From positions 13,597,779 to 13,661,778 of the forward strand of contig OX459107.1 of the NCBI GenBank assembly GCA_949775045.1: a stretch of DNA of 64,000 nt. The letters are read 5' to 3'. The notes beneath the pieces were generated by a model. That model saw nothing but the letters and a program-made list of their open reading frames with translations. It did not search any database and was not told where the DNA came from. The DNA comes from Metridium senile. Its lineage: Eukaryota > Cnidaria > Anthozoa > Actiniaria > Metridiidae. Positions 30,630-42,353 of the stretch are shown here, piece by piece. Both the position numbers and the translations under genes were made by a program. How positions within the stretch are numbered: position 1 is the first letter of the stretch; each line of letters opens with the position of its first letter.

Positions 30630-30779
30630 CGAATTTTTTTCGGGCTTCTATAATTGCAATTGCATAAATTGCTTATTTCTCCGCGACGATCATAATCATA
30701 CACATATTATTTATTTATGTTTAAACAATATTAAATGACCCAAAATGCATTTCGATCTTGCAATGCACTATTCAGTATT

Positions 30780-31640
30780 CAGTATTCTAGGTTTTTTGGA
30801 TTAGCTGTATACCAACAGCTAGTATAGTTAGGTTGATACACGCCATAACCCTGCTCTGCTCGCAGTGTCCGGAGTCTTTTACAGGGGCGTAGCGTGGTCA
30901 TTTTGACAAGTACGCACGGATATAATATGAATTTTTGACTTTTGAATACAAAAATATATGGAAAACGATTAAAAACATTTGAAAATTTCCCTGTAGATGA
31001 GGCATGATCGTCCGGGGTGGTGTAGTCTTGAGAAAGACTGATGGTGTTGATGTCTGACGTTTCGACAACCTGAGCGGAAGTCATCTTCAGAGTAAAGAAA
31101 ATACTTTTTGAAAATTTCCCGTCGAGAACGCGCGTGCGTATTTGCGTAATAGACGCTATGCCCCTGTTTTAACTTGCAACTGATGGCTGCCAACACTACT
31201 TTTTGTCACTGACTTTTGTATTGTGAGGGAGGTCCCACCACCCTGAGCTACCAATACCCTGAGCTACCAATACCCTCCCTCCCCCCAAAAGTACTGTTAT
31301 CCCCACCCCTACCCTCTTAGTATTGGTTATCAAAGAAAGGTCGACATGTAAAAGGCAAAAATATTAAATAAAAATTTTAAAGTTAGCGTATATCAAAGTC
31401 TGTATTTTATAAGAAAATCTTGGATGTTAAATTGTGCAATAATATATATATATTAAGATGTACCACATATATTTAAGATGTACCACAATTAAAAATGGTT
31501 TTTCGTCATTTTTAATGTAAAGCATAAAAGAATAGTAAAAAAGTAGAAAAATGAAAATAACTGCGTTTTCATAAAGTCGTCACGGGTTTCCTGTGTTGGA
31601 CAAACCATCGTGACCTGGGTACTAGTTTGGTATATTTTTC
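30780..31640. other. intergenic, no gene seen
   Basis: AT-rich DNA between TTC14 and MFSD13A. The only structure is a possible element end near 31040-31100 (GTCTGACGTTTCGACAACC) and a doubled TACCCTGAGCTACCAA at about 31240-31275. The MFSD13A promoter should lie in the last few hundred bases. Confidence 0.6.
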
Positions 31641-31676
31641 CTGTTTTTGGTTTTTTCGTCGACTTGTGTTTTAAAA

Positions 31677-34600
31677 ATGATTGCCATTCAAATATGTATT
31701 GCTTATGGATCTATGGCTTTATTTATTGCTTTACTCAATAACGTATTCCTACTCTACTATGTCGACTTGTTTGTATCCGTTTATCGAATTGATAAGATGT
31801 CATTTTGGGTCGGAGAGGTAAGAATTAACTTTGATTTTGCTTCGATATTTTTTTTCCCAGTTCATTGAATATTTACTTTCTTGAAGCTGTAAAAACAAGA
31901 TCTGAACGTAATTTTATGCTAAAATTATTTTTTATTAATTGTGGAACAACGGTTTTGTTATAATATACCATTTGAGCTAAATATTTTCGAGTTTTATAGC
32001 CAAATTTATGATTAAATCGAGCCTTCAATTTCACGCCAATTTTTAAGTTAACAATTTACTCATGCATTTACAAGTTAAAACTTACTGCTTATTAAATATT
32101 TTTTTAATGTATTTTTTTCATATGTTGCTTAGTTATACTTGTTTTTTTTATGTTAGTAGTACTCTTAAATCGTTTGGTTAAATTATGATATAATAATATA
32201 AACAAAATCTTATTTTTATTCGAGAGGAAATGTGGCTTCTACAATATTAATGATGTAATTGTAAATGGCAATATATAAAGAGTTCCACTTCAATTACGTC
32301 GATTTGAGTTGAGATTATTTTCGTTGTTAAGGTATTTAATAACGGAATCCTTTATTGATAAAATAAATTACAACAATCATAACAAAATTACGCCATTTTT
32401 AGCTTTGTTCTATTCCTTACTATACGGTCCAATACTTCTTTTCCCACAGATAGCGGCTCACTCGAGTGCAATATTTCTTTCCAATTCTCAACCAAAAGGA
32501 AACAGACTTCCATATACTAGAAACCTTGACCCAGTTTCTCTCTTTAAATTGTTGTTAGTTAAAGTGGCAGAGGTGTTGAAATTTGTATTTTGCGATTTTT
32601 TATATTACACATTCAAATTTAAAGACTTAAAGTCCCATGCTCACATGGGTCTTTAAATATAACCATAAGGGGCCGGTTGTATGAAGGTTGAATAGCGCTA
32701 TCCAGCGGATAAATCCTTATCCAGCGGATAAAATCTATAAAAAACCTATTCATGCAGTGGATAATTACTTTTATCCACGGATAACTTTATCCACCCTTCT
32801 TACAACTGGCCCCAGAAGGAAGCCATAATTTGTGGGGAGATAAGCAGACCAAGGGACCTAACAACAGCTGCAAGGGAGACTACAAAATTACACACAAATG
32901 CATTATTTAAAGTCCATCTGACTGTCTTTTGAAGTTTACTCTCTGTCTATATTTTTCTGTATGTCCGTCCATATCTGAAATAACCTGAGTATCAGGCCCA
33001 GGGAGAAAGGATTGGGTGAGGGGAGTCAGGTTCTCCTTTCCTTTCTTCTCCTCTTCTCTTTCCCTCCCTTTCTCGTCCACCCTTTATATATAACTCAGTT
33101 TATATCTGTTATATCGGAAAGTATTAATATCAATTTATTATTATTGTAGGTGATATTCCTAATATGGAATTCTATAAATGATCCGTTATTTGGATGGTTA
33201 AGTGACCATAAATCAATACACCCCAACAAGTAAGTCATGTATTAATTGCTGTATTTAATAATGTTGTAGATATTTATTAATTAATTATTCTTATTCATGT
33301 TTTTAAATTAAATGAATTATATCATTTTTGTCCATTTTGATGATCAAGGAAAAATCACCCAACCTTAACATTCAGACAGACTCGATCAAAGCTAAACTCT
33401 TCACTTAATTTATTCCACTTTATTGTACATAATCAATGTAGCATATCTTTATCAGTCTACTTATTTACTTGTAATTCTTATTAATAAAATCACTTGATAA
33501 TGACATCTGACGATGTCGAAACGTTGTACTAACTTAGCGTTTGTATTTATTTTAATTTGTCCATTTTCTTAACTAGAAGTGGAATCAGTTCACCACAAGT
33601 GGCAGAAAAAAGATTTGCGTAAGTCCTGTTGTTTCAATATTGCTGCTAAAGTTGTTCTTGTTGCTGTAATTGTTGTTGCTGCTGCTGTTTCAGTGGATGT
33701 TGTTGCTGCTGTAGTTGTTGCTGTTGTTTTTGTTGCTGCAGCATGTTATATTATAATTATTGCTACAGATCATGTACCATCATTTTCACCTACCCATACA
33801 CGGTCATGACAAAAAAACATGTTCTGTCCAGACGTACGCCAAACTTCGCACTTTCCAAATGCAATTCTCTAAATAAATTCAATTTGTTGGGGTGAGTTTC
33901 ATATATAATATTTTTGTCTCGACTGTTAACAGGTACATGTAGGTGACGCTACATATCTATAAATTTTAAACCTTTTTCCCACAACAGTGGTTCACGAACT
34001 TGCGAAGTTTGAAGTTTGACTGCAAGACAGAACATGTTTTTGTCGCGACTGTCAATGGGTATAGATGCAAGTGACGATAGCTGTTGTTTGTTCTGTTATT
34101 GTTCTCCTTTTATTGCTACTGTTGCTTCAGATCTGCTTTTGTTACCATAATTATTCTCATCAAGATCTTGTTGCTAAGGGGCCGACCATTTAACTTTTGA
34201 GGGGACGGGGGGTGATTTAAAAAAAAATATCCTGCACGGCCACTCAAATCGTTGCATTTCTATCAAATAAATTCTGTGCGCATGCCAGCTGGCTAAAAAG
34301 AATTTCCTGCACGGACCAAATCACTCCCCCCCCCCTCAAAAGTTAAATGGTCGGCCCCTAACCATGTTTATGTTCTATTTCTTTCAGTGTTCTTGCTAAG
34401 TTTGGTCCATTATTTGCTCTATCATTCATGTTATTCTGGTTCCAGTGGGGGTCCCCTGGTGTACAGTTTGTACTTTGCCTGTGTCTTTATGATGGTTTTC
34501 TAACCCTGGTTGATCTCAATCACTTGGCATTATTAGCTGATCTTGCGTTATCAGCTGCGGACAGGACAAGACTTAATGGCTACTGTTCAATATTCAGCGT

Positions 34601-37600
34601 ATTTGGATGTTTATCAGTGTTTCTGTCGTATTCTGTCTGGGACAAAGATAATATAGCTACATTTAGACTTTTTTGTTTGACGCTGTCAATGTTTGCTTTT
34701 GTTGGTTTTACAATCAGTTCAATATTTTTGAGAAATCATTTGAAATGTGAGAAAGTAAAGGTGGACACACCAATTGAAGATGTCGGCAAAAGGTAACTAT
34801 TACAATTTATAAAATAACTATTTGAAATCACGTATTTTGATTGGTTGAGGCGCGTGCATTAAGAGAGCACACAGCACGCGCGTTTGCATGTTGATCAATT
34901 TGTATTTTTATAAAAGAAATAGAAAACTTGCTTTCTATGCTGTATGCAGTAATAAAGCACTTGGGGATTGTCAGAACACTCAAGAAGTGTTGAGAAGCAC
35001 TCCGCTTTGCGTCATGCTTCTCTTCACACTTCTCTCGTGTTCTGACAAACCCGCGTGCTTTATAACTGCACACAGCACGCGCACACGTTTTCTATTCCTT
35101 CAATATATAGTATTTACACAATAATGATGATGGTAATGGTGTTGATGATAATTTTGATGGTGATAATGGTGGTGGCAATTATGAAGGCAATAATGATAAT
35201 GATGATGTTGATAATAGTGGTGATGATGATATGATATGATAATCAATGGTGACATCTGATGATATGATAATGGTGGTGGTTATTGATGATGATTGTGGTG
35301 ATAATGGTCACTGGTGATGTTGAAAATAGAGTGGTGAAGTGTGACGTCAGTTGCCATGGATTCCAGAGTCAAACAGAAACTTTTCAGCACACATTTCTAT
35401 AGAGGAACAAAAGAAATACGTTTGATCGACTTTAGTTTGGAACCAGTTTCCTTGACAACTGACAATAGGTGACGTATTCACTGCAGTACTCTATAGTGGT
35501 GATGGTGATGATGATATGACAATAGTGGTGATGATGATAATAGTGGCGTTAGTCATCAATGATGATCTGATTGATAGAGCAGATTTCGTATGACTTTGAA
35601 ACATTCAGTGCCGTGTGCGTGCCTTGCTACGACTGGATGTTTCTAGAAGTTTGATTGTGCCTTACTGTGCCTTGACGGCAATCTAGCCATAGGCTTTTCA
35701 TAGTCATACAAAATCTGCTGTAATGTTGATGGTGACGGTGATGGTTTTTTGTTAGGATCAATTAAAGTTAACCATCATCATCTAAAGTAAGAGTCTTTCA
35801 CTGTTAGTCTAGTAAATATGGCTAATTATATGTTATTGTTACTTTAGCATGGATGTATCGGTGACTCACCCAACAGATATCATCAGTCAAGAGCTTGAAT
35901 TAAAGGAATATATCAAACAACTTGTAAATCATAAGAACTTTTTATGGTTTGCCGTCATGAACCTTGTACAGGTATGGGTACAAATATCATCCTTCCATCC
36001 ATCAATTAATTAATGCATTTATTCATACACCCACCCACCTACCCATCCATTTTTTCATCCATCAATTCATTCATTCGTCCATCTATTCTTTGATCCATCC
36101 ATTCTTTCATTCATATATTGGTTCTTCCATCCATTGGTTGTGCAATCTTTCATTTATTAATTTACCACCCATCCATTTTTTCTTTAAGTCATCCACCCAT
36201 TCTTTCATTCATTAATTTATTCATCCATCCATCCATCCATCCATCCATTATTTCATCCATCCATCCATCCATTATTTCATCCATCCATCCATCCATTATT
36301 TCATTCATCTATCCATCCATCCATTATTTCATCCATCCATCTATCCATCCATTATTTCATCCATCCATCCATCCATTATTTCATCCATCCATCTATCCAT
36401 CCATTATTTCATTCATCTATCCATCCATCCATTATTTCATCCATCCATCTATCCATCCATTATTTCATCCATCCATCCATCCATTATTTCATCCATCCAT
36501 CTATCCATCCATTATTTCATCCATCCATCTATCCATCCATTATTTCATCTATCCATCCATCCATTATTTCATCCATCCATCTATCCATCCATTATTTCAT
36601 CCATCCATCTATCCATCCATTATTTCATCTATCCATCCATCCATTATTTCATCCATCCATCCATCCATCCATTATTTCATCCATCCATCTATCCATCCAT
36701 TATTTCATCCATCCATCTATCCATCCATTATTTCATCTATCCATCCATCCATTATTTCATCCATCCATCTATCCATCCATTATTTCATCCATCCATCCAT
36801 CCATTATTTCATTCATCTATCCATCCATCCATTATTTCATCCATCCATCTATCCATCCATTATTTCATCCATCCATCCATCCATCCATTATTTCATCCAT
36901 CCATCCATCCATCCATTATTTCATCTATCCATCCATCCATTATTTCATCCATCCATCTATCCATCCATTATTTCATCCATCCATCCATCCATTATTTCAT
37001 TCATCTATCCATCCATCCATTATTTCATCCATCCATCTATCCATCCATTATTTCATCCATCCATCCATCCATTATTTCATCCATCCATCCATCCATCCAT
37101 CCATTATTTCATTCATTCATTTATTTATTTGTCTCTATCCAGGTATTCCACTGTCATTTCAACAGCAATTTCTTCCCTCTGTTCCTGGACAAACTATTAG
37201 GTGACACAATATCTCCTAAGATGGGCGCCATGTTACTTGGTATATCATTTGTTGTTCCTCACATTAATAACTTGTACTTCTTGAGTCTGTGTCGTAAATA
37301 TGGAGTCTATGAGGTCATTAAGTGGTTATTCTATGCAAAGCTAGCTTTAGGCATCTCCATGATGTCATGTGGGCCGCAGTGGACAGGCTTAGTTTGTGTA
37401 TTCATAGCAAGGTGAGAGTCATCATAACAGTTTAGCTGGAGTAGAGATCTTTGTGCACTTTGATTGACTGCCATTGCTTGGAATATCTTAGCTTCCTCCG
37501 AAGGCAACCCCTTTGGGACCCCTTTGATTTTTGGGATTCCTTTGGATTACGGCCGGGGAAGAATGGGCCCCATTCAAGAAGAGAAGAGAATCCTCCTTTT

Positions 37601-38761
37601 TTTGCCTCTTCCTCTTCCCCTCCACCATCATTTTTCCTTCTTTTCCAGTCTTTCTTGTTCGTTTTTATTCCAAAGGAAGCCCAAAAGAGTTGCCTGTGGA
37701 GGAGGCTAGGGATTTCTTTGGCTATTCCTTGTTTTAGTGGCAAATAAAACACACTATTTTTCTAATGTGTGCCAAGAAAAAATACCTTATCTTCCTGATA
37801 AACAACAATCCCTTTCAAATTGACATTAGGGAACTTTTAGATTTGACAACAAGTACGAGATTGAGTATGAGTACAAGTTTTAAAATTGGCCTTATGTGTT
37901 TTGTTGATACTGAATTACATTCAACTTCTTGTTTTTATTCACTTGGTATCTCAATCTATACACAGGACTACAATTCATCATCAACAACACACAGAAGGCC
38001 AATTTCAAAACTTGTACTCATACTCAATCTCGTACTCGTTGTCAAATCTAAAGTTCCCTAATGACTAGCCCTTAGAGGATAGCTGCATATTATCTTAGTT
38101 ACCTTTCAAAGCTACAAAGGCTGGACTAATCCACAGATTTTGTCATATGTTTTGACATGAGCCTCTGTCTTGGATTTAACGACAGCCTTGTTCTACATTA
38201 TGCAGTAATAAATTGATTGATTGATTCTGTTTGTGTCAAGTACATCAAGTTTGTCAACATATCATGACATCCCTTCTCTAACTGTTCCTGTAAGCCTGCA
38301 ATGTTGTTCTAATCAACATGTTTTGTTTGTGTTGCAGTAATCGAGTATTCACTGAAGGGACATGTAAGCTTCTCAACCTAGTTATCAGCGATCTTGTAGA
38401 TGAAGACTTTGTACTTCATGGCCGTAAACAAGCCATCTCAGCGTTAGTGTTTGGTACTTCGGCACTATTGTCTAAACCAGGGCAAACACTTGCACCGTTA
38501 TTAGGAACCTGGTTACTAGCTAAGCAAACTGGTACATCGTTATTCTATACAGACAATGAAGATCACAAAACTTCTAGTTTCCATGACAACTCGGCAAAGG
38601 ATATTCGCTGGGGATGTTTTTGTGTTCTTGTGTATATACCAATTGTATGCGCTGTTATTCAGATACTGGCGTGGTCACGGTTTAATCTCCATGGTAACAG
38701 ACTTGTATGGGTCAAACATATGAGAAAGAACCAGGGATTTGTATCACCTACGGTTTATTAG
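31677..38761 (+). CDS. MFSD13A: MFSD13A/TMEM180 major-facilitator-like membrane protein (complete)
   Basis: Seven exons join in phase to 494 codons: 31677-31817, 33150-33229, 33577-33618, 34388-34792, 35848-35971, 37143-37411, 38338-38761. Long stretches match human TMEM180: [137 protein letters not shown]. The [10 protein letters not shown] block corresponds to the MFS loop 2-3 motif. Hydrophobic segments recur along the chain as in a 10-12-helix MFS fold. Substrate is unknown for the family. The start is the only ATG before the first helix; the N-terminus is about 12 residues shorter than human. Exon 3 is only 42 bp, with a transposon fragment 20 bp upstream. Introns 1-6 are small apart from repeats. 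Confidence 0.95.
32669..32813. mobile_element. MITE with GGGGCCGGTTGTA termini
   Basis: 145 bp with ends GGGGCCGGTTGTATGAAGG / CCTTCTTACAACTGGCCCC and internal TTATCCAGCGGATAA repeats. In MFSD13A intron 1. Confidence 0.8.
33484..33556. mobile_element. MITE fragment, TTTCGACATCGTC family
   Basis: Ends TTAGCGTTTGTATTTATTTT with ACGATGTCGAAACG inside. The terminal T-rich sequence runs to within 20 bp of the MFSD13A exon 3 acceptor. Confidence 0.75.
34178..34358. mobile_element. MITE with GGGGCCGACCATTTAAC termini, TAA duplication
   Basis: 181 bp, ends GGGGCCGACCATTTAACTTT / AAAGTTAAATGGTCGGCCCC, flanked by TAA on both sides. PIF/Harbinger-like. In MFSD13A intron 3. Confidence 0.85.
34830..35330. 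repeat. inverted words plus GATGATG tract, MFSD13A intron 4
   Basis: 34850-35100 contains ACAGCACGCGCG-type words at both ends and an inverted GTCAGAACAC/GTGTTCTGAC pair, probably an old foldback element. 35120-35325 is a degenerate GATGGTGAT repeat. No gene. Confidence 0.55.
35327..35493. mobile_element. MITE with TAGAGTGGTGAAGTG end
   Basis: TAGAGTGGTGAAGTGTGACG at the left pairs loosely with CGTATTCACTGCAGTACTCTA at the right. Another TA-GAGTG type element. In MFSD13A intron 4. Confidence 0.65.
35577..35722. mobile_element. MITE with AGAGCAGATTTCGTATGA termini, copy 2
   Basis: Same family as 23868-24014: AGAGCAGATTTCGTATGA at the left and TCATACAAAATCTGCT at the right. Confidence 0.78.
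35995..37125. repeat. (CATC)n array with 28-bp unit, MFSD13A intron 5
   Basis: Starts as loose CATC repeats and becomes a regular unit ATTATTTCATCCATCC + ATCTATCCATCC from about 36230. It fills almost the whole intron, from about 25 bp after the donor to about 17 bp before the acceptor (TCTATCCAG). Confidence 0.95.
37825..38062. mobile_element. MITE with ATTAGGGAACTTT termini
   Basis: 238 bp with arms of about 65 bp (ATTAGGGAACTTTTAGATTT ... and GACAACAAGTACGAGATTGA ...), flanked by GAC. In MFSD13A intron 6. 37430-37745 is a CT-rich stretch without a recognisable gene. Confidence 0.85.
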
Positions 38762-38814
38762 GTTGTTATATGGATCTGTAGGGGTTTCATTGGAATTTCA
38801 TATTTTATAATTTA

Positions 38815-39489
38815 TTACCATCATCATCATCAAAATTTATTATTATCATCATCATTATCATCATCATCATTCATCATCAGAATCATCATCTATCATCATC
38901 ATCATCATTTATCATCATCATTTATCATCACAATCATCATCATCATCATCATCGTCATTTATCATCACAATCATCATCATCGTCATTTATCATCACAATC
39001 ATCATCCATCATCATCATCATTTATCATCACAATCATCATCATCATCATCATTTATCATCACAATCGTCATCATCATCTTCATCATCATCACAATCATCA
39101 TCATCATCATCACAATCATCATCATTTATCATCACAATCATCATTTTCATCATCATCATTTATCATCGTCATTTATCAACATCTATCATCATCATCATCA
39201 TCATTGTCATCATCATCGTCATTTATCATCACAATCATCATCCATCATTATCATCTGTCATTAAGATACACTGGCAACTCTACCATACTCATCACCATCT
39301 GTCATTATCATTTTATTTATAGTTATTATAGAATAATAGAATTATTGCCATACCAATCATCTTAATCATCATCTTTTTACCATCACTGTCATTATCATCA
39401 CAATCATTTATCATGATTACTAATCACCAGCATCATCATCATCATCACATTCCTCATCACCATCTTCATCATAATCTATTATTACTATC

Positions 39490-39532
<43 letters not shown>

Positions 39533-39545
39533 TTTATCTTCATCT
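38815..39545. repeat. CATCAT-rich tract downstream of MFSD13A
   Basis: ATCATCATC with TTTATCATCACAATC units, beginning about 50 bp after the MFSD13A stop. It would be part of that gene's 3' UTR unless polyadenylation is immediate. No AATAAA lies before it. Confidence 0.9.
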
Positions 39546-39571
39546 ATCAATACCATATCCTAGTAATACTA

Positions 39572-39794
39572 GAGGGTCCTGAAGGGGTAAAATGGGAGCT
39601 GGGATTGGCCTTATTTTTGACTGGGAAAATGGGATTGGATGCACTGGGACTGGGATTTACAAATAAAAGAACAATAGAAAATGGGAATGGGATTGAAAAC
39701 TTGAGCAAAACTGACGGGATTATGTGATTTTTGACTGGAGTTTGGTCCAAAAATATACTTGGAAATGGGATTCGGACCCCCCTTCAGGACCCTC
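39572..39794. mobile_element. MITE with GAGGGTCCTGAAGGGG termini
   Basis: 223 bp, ends GAGGGTCCTGAAGGGG / CCCCTTCAGGACCCTC, flanked by TACTA on both sides. The interior is rich in GGGATTGG-type words. Confidence 0.82.
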
Positions 39795-40211
39795 GTACTA
39801 TAATTAGTATAATTACTTAAAAGGACTATATTTTTATTGTTGCCTTTAACATAGTTCATGGTCAGTATTCTTGGTCTTATTAAGAAGCAAAAGCTGTAGT
39901 AAAATAAAGTTCACATAGACAAGTATAATTGTAATAAAAATAATTAACAATTCAAAAAGATTATATTTGCACAAAAGAGAAATTTTAATTTGTAAGTAGA
40001 CACAATAAACTGTATTGTCAATAATTTTCTTTATTGAACCTCGTAATGATGATACAAATCATCCAATCAGCATAGGATATCTATTAGATATCATTATAAA
40101 ATATCAATTATGATTCCAGATCAAATCTGATAAAACAAAATATATTTCAAGAGATTTGATAAAAGTTTCAAAAAGTAATCTAGATTAGTAAATTCGATAA
40201 CCATCTAACAT

Positions 40212-40352
40212 TAGAGTGCAAACAATAAAGAGTGCAAAAAGTGAACATTAGTAAATACTAAATGGTACAATTTTTGCCATTCAGTGTTGTTTAAAGTAAC
40301 ACTATTTTGTACTATAGTATTTGTATTTCACAGATATATTGTTTGTACTCTA
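40212..40352. mobile_element. MITE family A, copy 2
   Basis: TAGAGTGCAAACAATAAAG at the left, GTTTGTACTCTA at the right. Separated by only 12 bp from the family B element that follows. Confidence 0.8.
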
Positions 40353-40364
40353 TTGAATGAGCAC

Positions 40365-40509
40365 TAGAGTGATTTTCATTTGACCGTGAGAGAAAAACGA
40401 CTATTTATTTTGTACTTGTTGGTAAACAACAAAAGAAAACAATAGATTCAGAGTGTAGTAACAACTATTAGTTTGCCAATTCTTTGACGGTCATATGAAA
40501 ATCACTCTA
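40365..40509. mobile_element. MITE family B (TAGAGTGATTTTCAT), copy 1
   Basis: Ends TAGAGTGATTTTCATTTGAC / TCATATGAAAATCACTCTA. Inner TTGTTGGTAAACAACAAAAG and GATTCAGAGTGTAGTAAC are shared with copies at about 48000-48136 and 48580-48731. Confidence 0.85.
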
Positions 40510-40735
40510 TCTTACAATTAGTCCCATTTCAACAATAACCCAAATTTCTCTCACTATTGTTACTGTTCGATTCATTACATAACAAACTATTTATAATTCT
40601 ACCAAGCAACACAAGAGCTAAAACACTAAACCCATGAAATAAATACAAAATAGTTACCAACTAATAATTCTTATTTATTTAATAATGACTATCACTCAAC
40701 CAGAAACATCAAATACAAAAGAAAAGAACAATATC

Positions 40736-41130
40736 ATAGGCCTTTTGCAACAACAAGTCACATGACCTTGCCCCTTTTAAATCGAGCAGCTGTGTCAAAA
40801 TGAATATCAGAAATAAAAAGAGCACCTCCATATTAGTAAGAAGCTAAAGTTTTAGCTCATAATGTTGAGCAAAGGAGAAATGGCATTCAATATAAAATTC
40901 AATATTTTATAAGGATTTGTATGGAAAATATGCATATTTTCCATACAAATCCTAATAAAATATTGAATTTTAAATTAAATGCCATTTCCCTTGTGTTACA
41001 TTTTATGAGCTGATATTTCGCCTTCTTACTAATATGGAGGTGCTCTTTTTATTTCTGATGTTCATTTTGACAGCAGCTGTTCGATTTAAAAGGGGTAAGG
41101 TCATGTGACCTGTTGTTGCAAAAGGCCTAT
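40736..41130. mobile_element. 395-bp palindrome, AATAGGCCTTTTGC family
   Basis: Arms of about 190 bp meet at ATGGAAAATATGCATATTTTCCAT (near 40925-40945). Outer ends are ATAGGCCTTTTGCAACAACA and complement. Weaker pairing continues outward (AACACTAAACCCATGAAAT with ATTTCATGGATATAGTGTT), so the whole element may be about 40620-41235. Confidence 0.85.
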
Positions 41131-41786
41131 TCATTACAGCTTTACTTGTCTTTGATAGTGACTAATAGTCACTAAATAAGAACTTTTACACAGTAGCAAT
41201 GTTGTTTTATTTCATGGATATAGTGTTTTCGCTCTAATCATTGTATATGTCAACCAACATAACTTTCATAAATTCTACTATTTAATAATTATAATGATCA
41301 TTTATAACCTCTAATACATCTAAATAATTAACTTTTTTAATCTTTAAAAGTGGCTGTTTCTCGCCACACAAAAATATAACCTTGTTTGCCGAGGTGGCCA
41401 TACCAACCGGGCCAAATATAATACAAATAATCAAGGCTTGATAAAGCAGCCAAGTACTTTTTTTTTACTAACTGATAGTTACAGCATATTCTAGTACAGT
41501 TGTAAGAATATCAGAGAATAGAGTGGACTGCATAGTTATAGAAACTTGGCCTTATACCTAGAAATGCACTACTGTATAGTACATGTATAAATTATCTCAC
41601 CAATAGGCGAACGTAGTGTCTGCATGTGTTAGTATTGTGATGCCAACCATTTTCACAATAGATTTGCTAATTTTCTTTGTTTTAATAACAATGGTTGTTT
41701 ACAAAACCATAACAAAATACGTCACTGTACATCCACCTATAAACACTGTTGCCAAGAAATGACTTCCATCCAGCTCCTTAGATACC

Positions 41787-42220
41787 GTTGCTATGGGAAT
41801 TATCATGGGATTTAACTACTGTTGCTATGAAGATAGTCAAGATTTACGTTGCTATGAGAATTTTTGAAATTCCTAGTGAACCTTTTTGATTGACACGTGA
41901 CTTATATGATACTATCATGTGATCCGTTGCTATAGAAACCTTTTGCATCAAGTTTTGTCACGTGATGCCATATATACATATTACTGAATTTGTTGATATG
42001 GTAATTTGTACGCGTTCGTTGCTATGAGACTTGTACTGATTCATTACGTTGCTATGGTAACTGCCATGAATTCCGTTGCTATGATAACCTATATTCGTTA
42101 CTTTGCTATGATAACCTATATTCGTTACTTTGCTATGGTAACCGCTATGAGTTCCGTTACTATGGTAACTCCCATGGGTTACTTTTCTATGGTAACTGCC
42201 ATAGGTTCCGTTGCTATATA
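41787..42220. promoter_or_regulatory. cluster of about 12 RFX X-box-like sites
   Basis: Imperfect palindromes GTTGCTATGGTAAC and close variants at 41787, 41821, 41848, 41936, 42018, 42048, 42075, 42102, 42129, 42156, 42184 and 42209. The consensus X-box is GTNRCC-N(0-3)-RGYAAC. The best sites (42048, 42075, 42129, 42156) match the second half exactly and miss one or two bases in the first. All are in the same orientation at roughly 27-bp spacing in the second half. They lie 130-570 bp beyond the DEG/ENaC stop codon. Function is inferred only. Confidence 0.5.
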
Positions 42221-42353
42221 TAAAAACAGTCATGTGACTATGATTAGTTATGGGTATTAGTCACATGTTCTTTGGTGGGTTATTTCAGGGCTGTACTCTG
42301 GAACTAACTAAAAGTTTGCGTTGTTATCTGAAGAGATTGTTAATTACACAAGG

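Larger units (their letters stand above)
30269..30703. mobile_element. palindromic element carrying two opposed tRNA genes
   Basis: Two arms of about 210 bp are near-perfect reverse complements around a short centre at about 30480-30495. Outer ends are GTGTATGATTATGATCGTCG and complement. Each arm contains a complete tRNA-like gene. The flank GGTCTGATCCGCGG recurs at 21869. It lies between TTC14 and MFSD13A. Confidence 0.85.

Noticed and set aside
32309..32656. 115-residue hydrophobic frame in MFSD13A intron 1
   Set aside because: Does not extend the MFS protein, matches nothing recognised, and exons 1 and 2 join in phase without it.
36118..37200. 360-residue open frame
   Set aside because: A CATC repeat frame running into MFSD13A exon 6 in the wrong frame.
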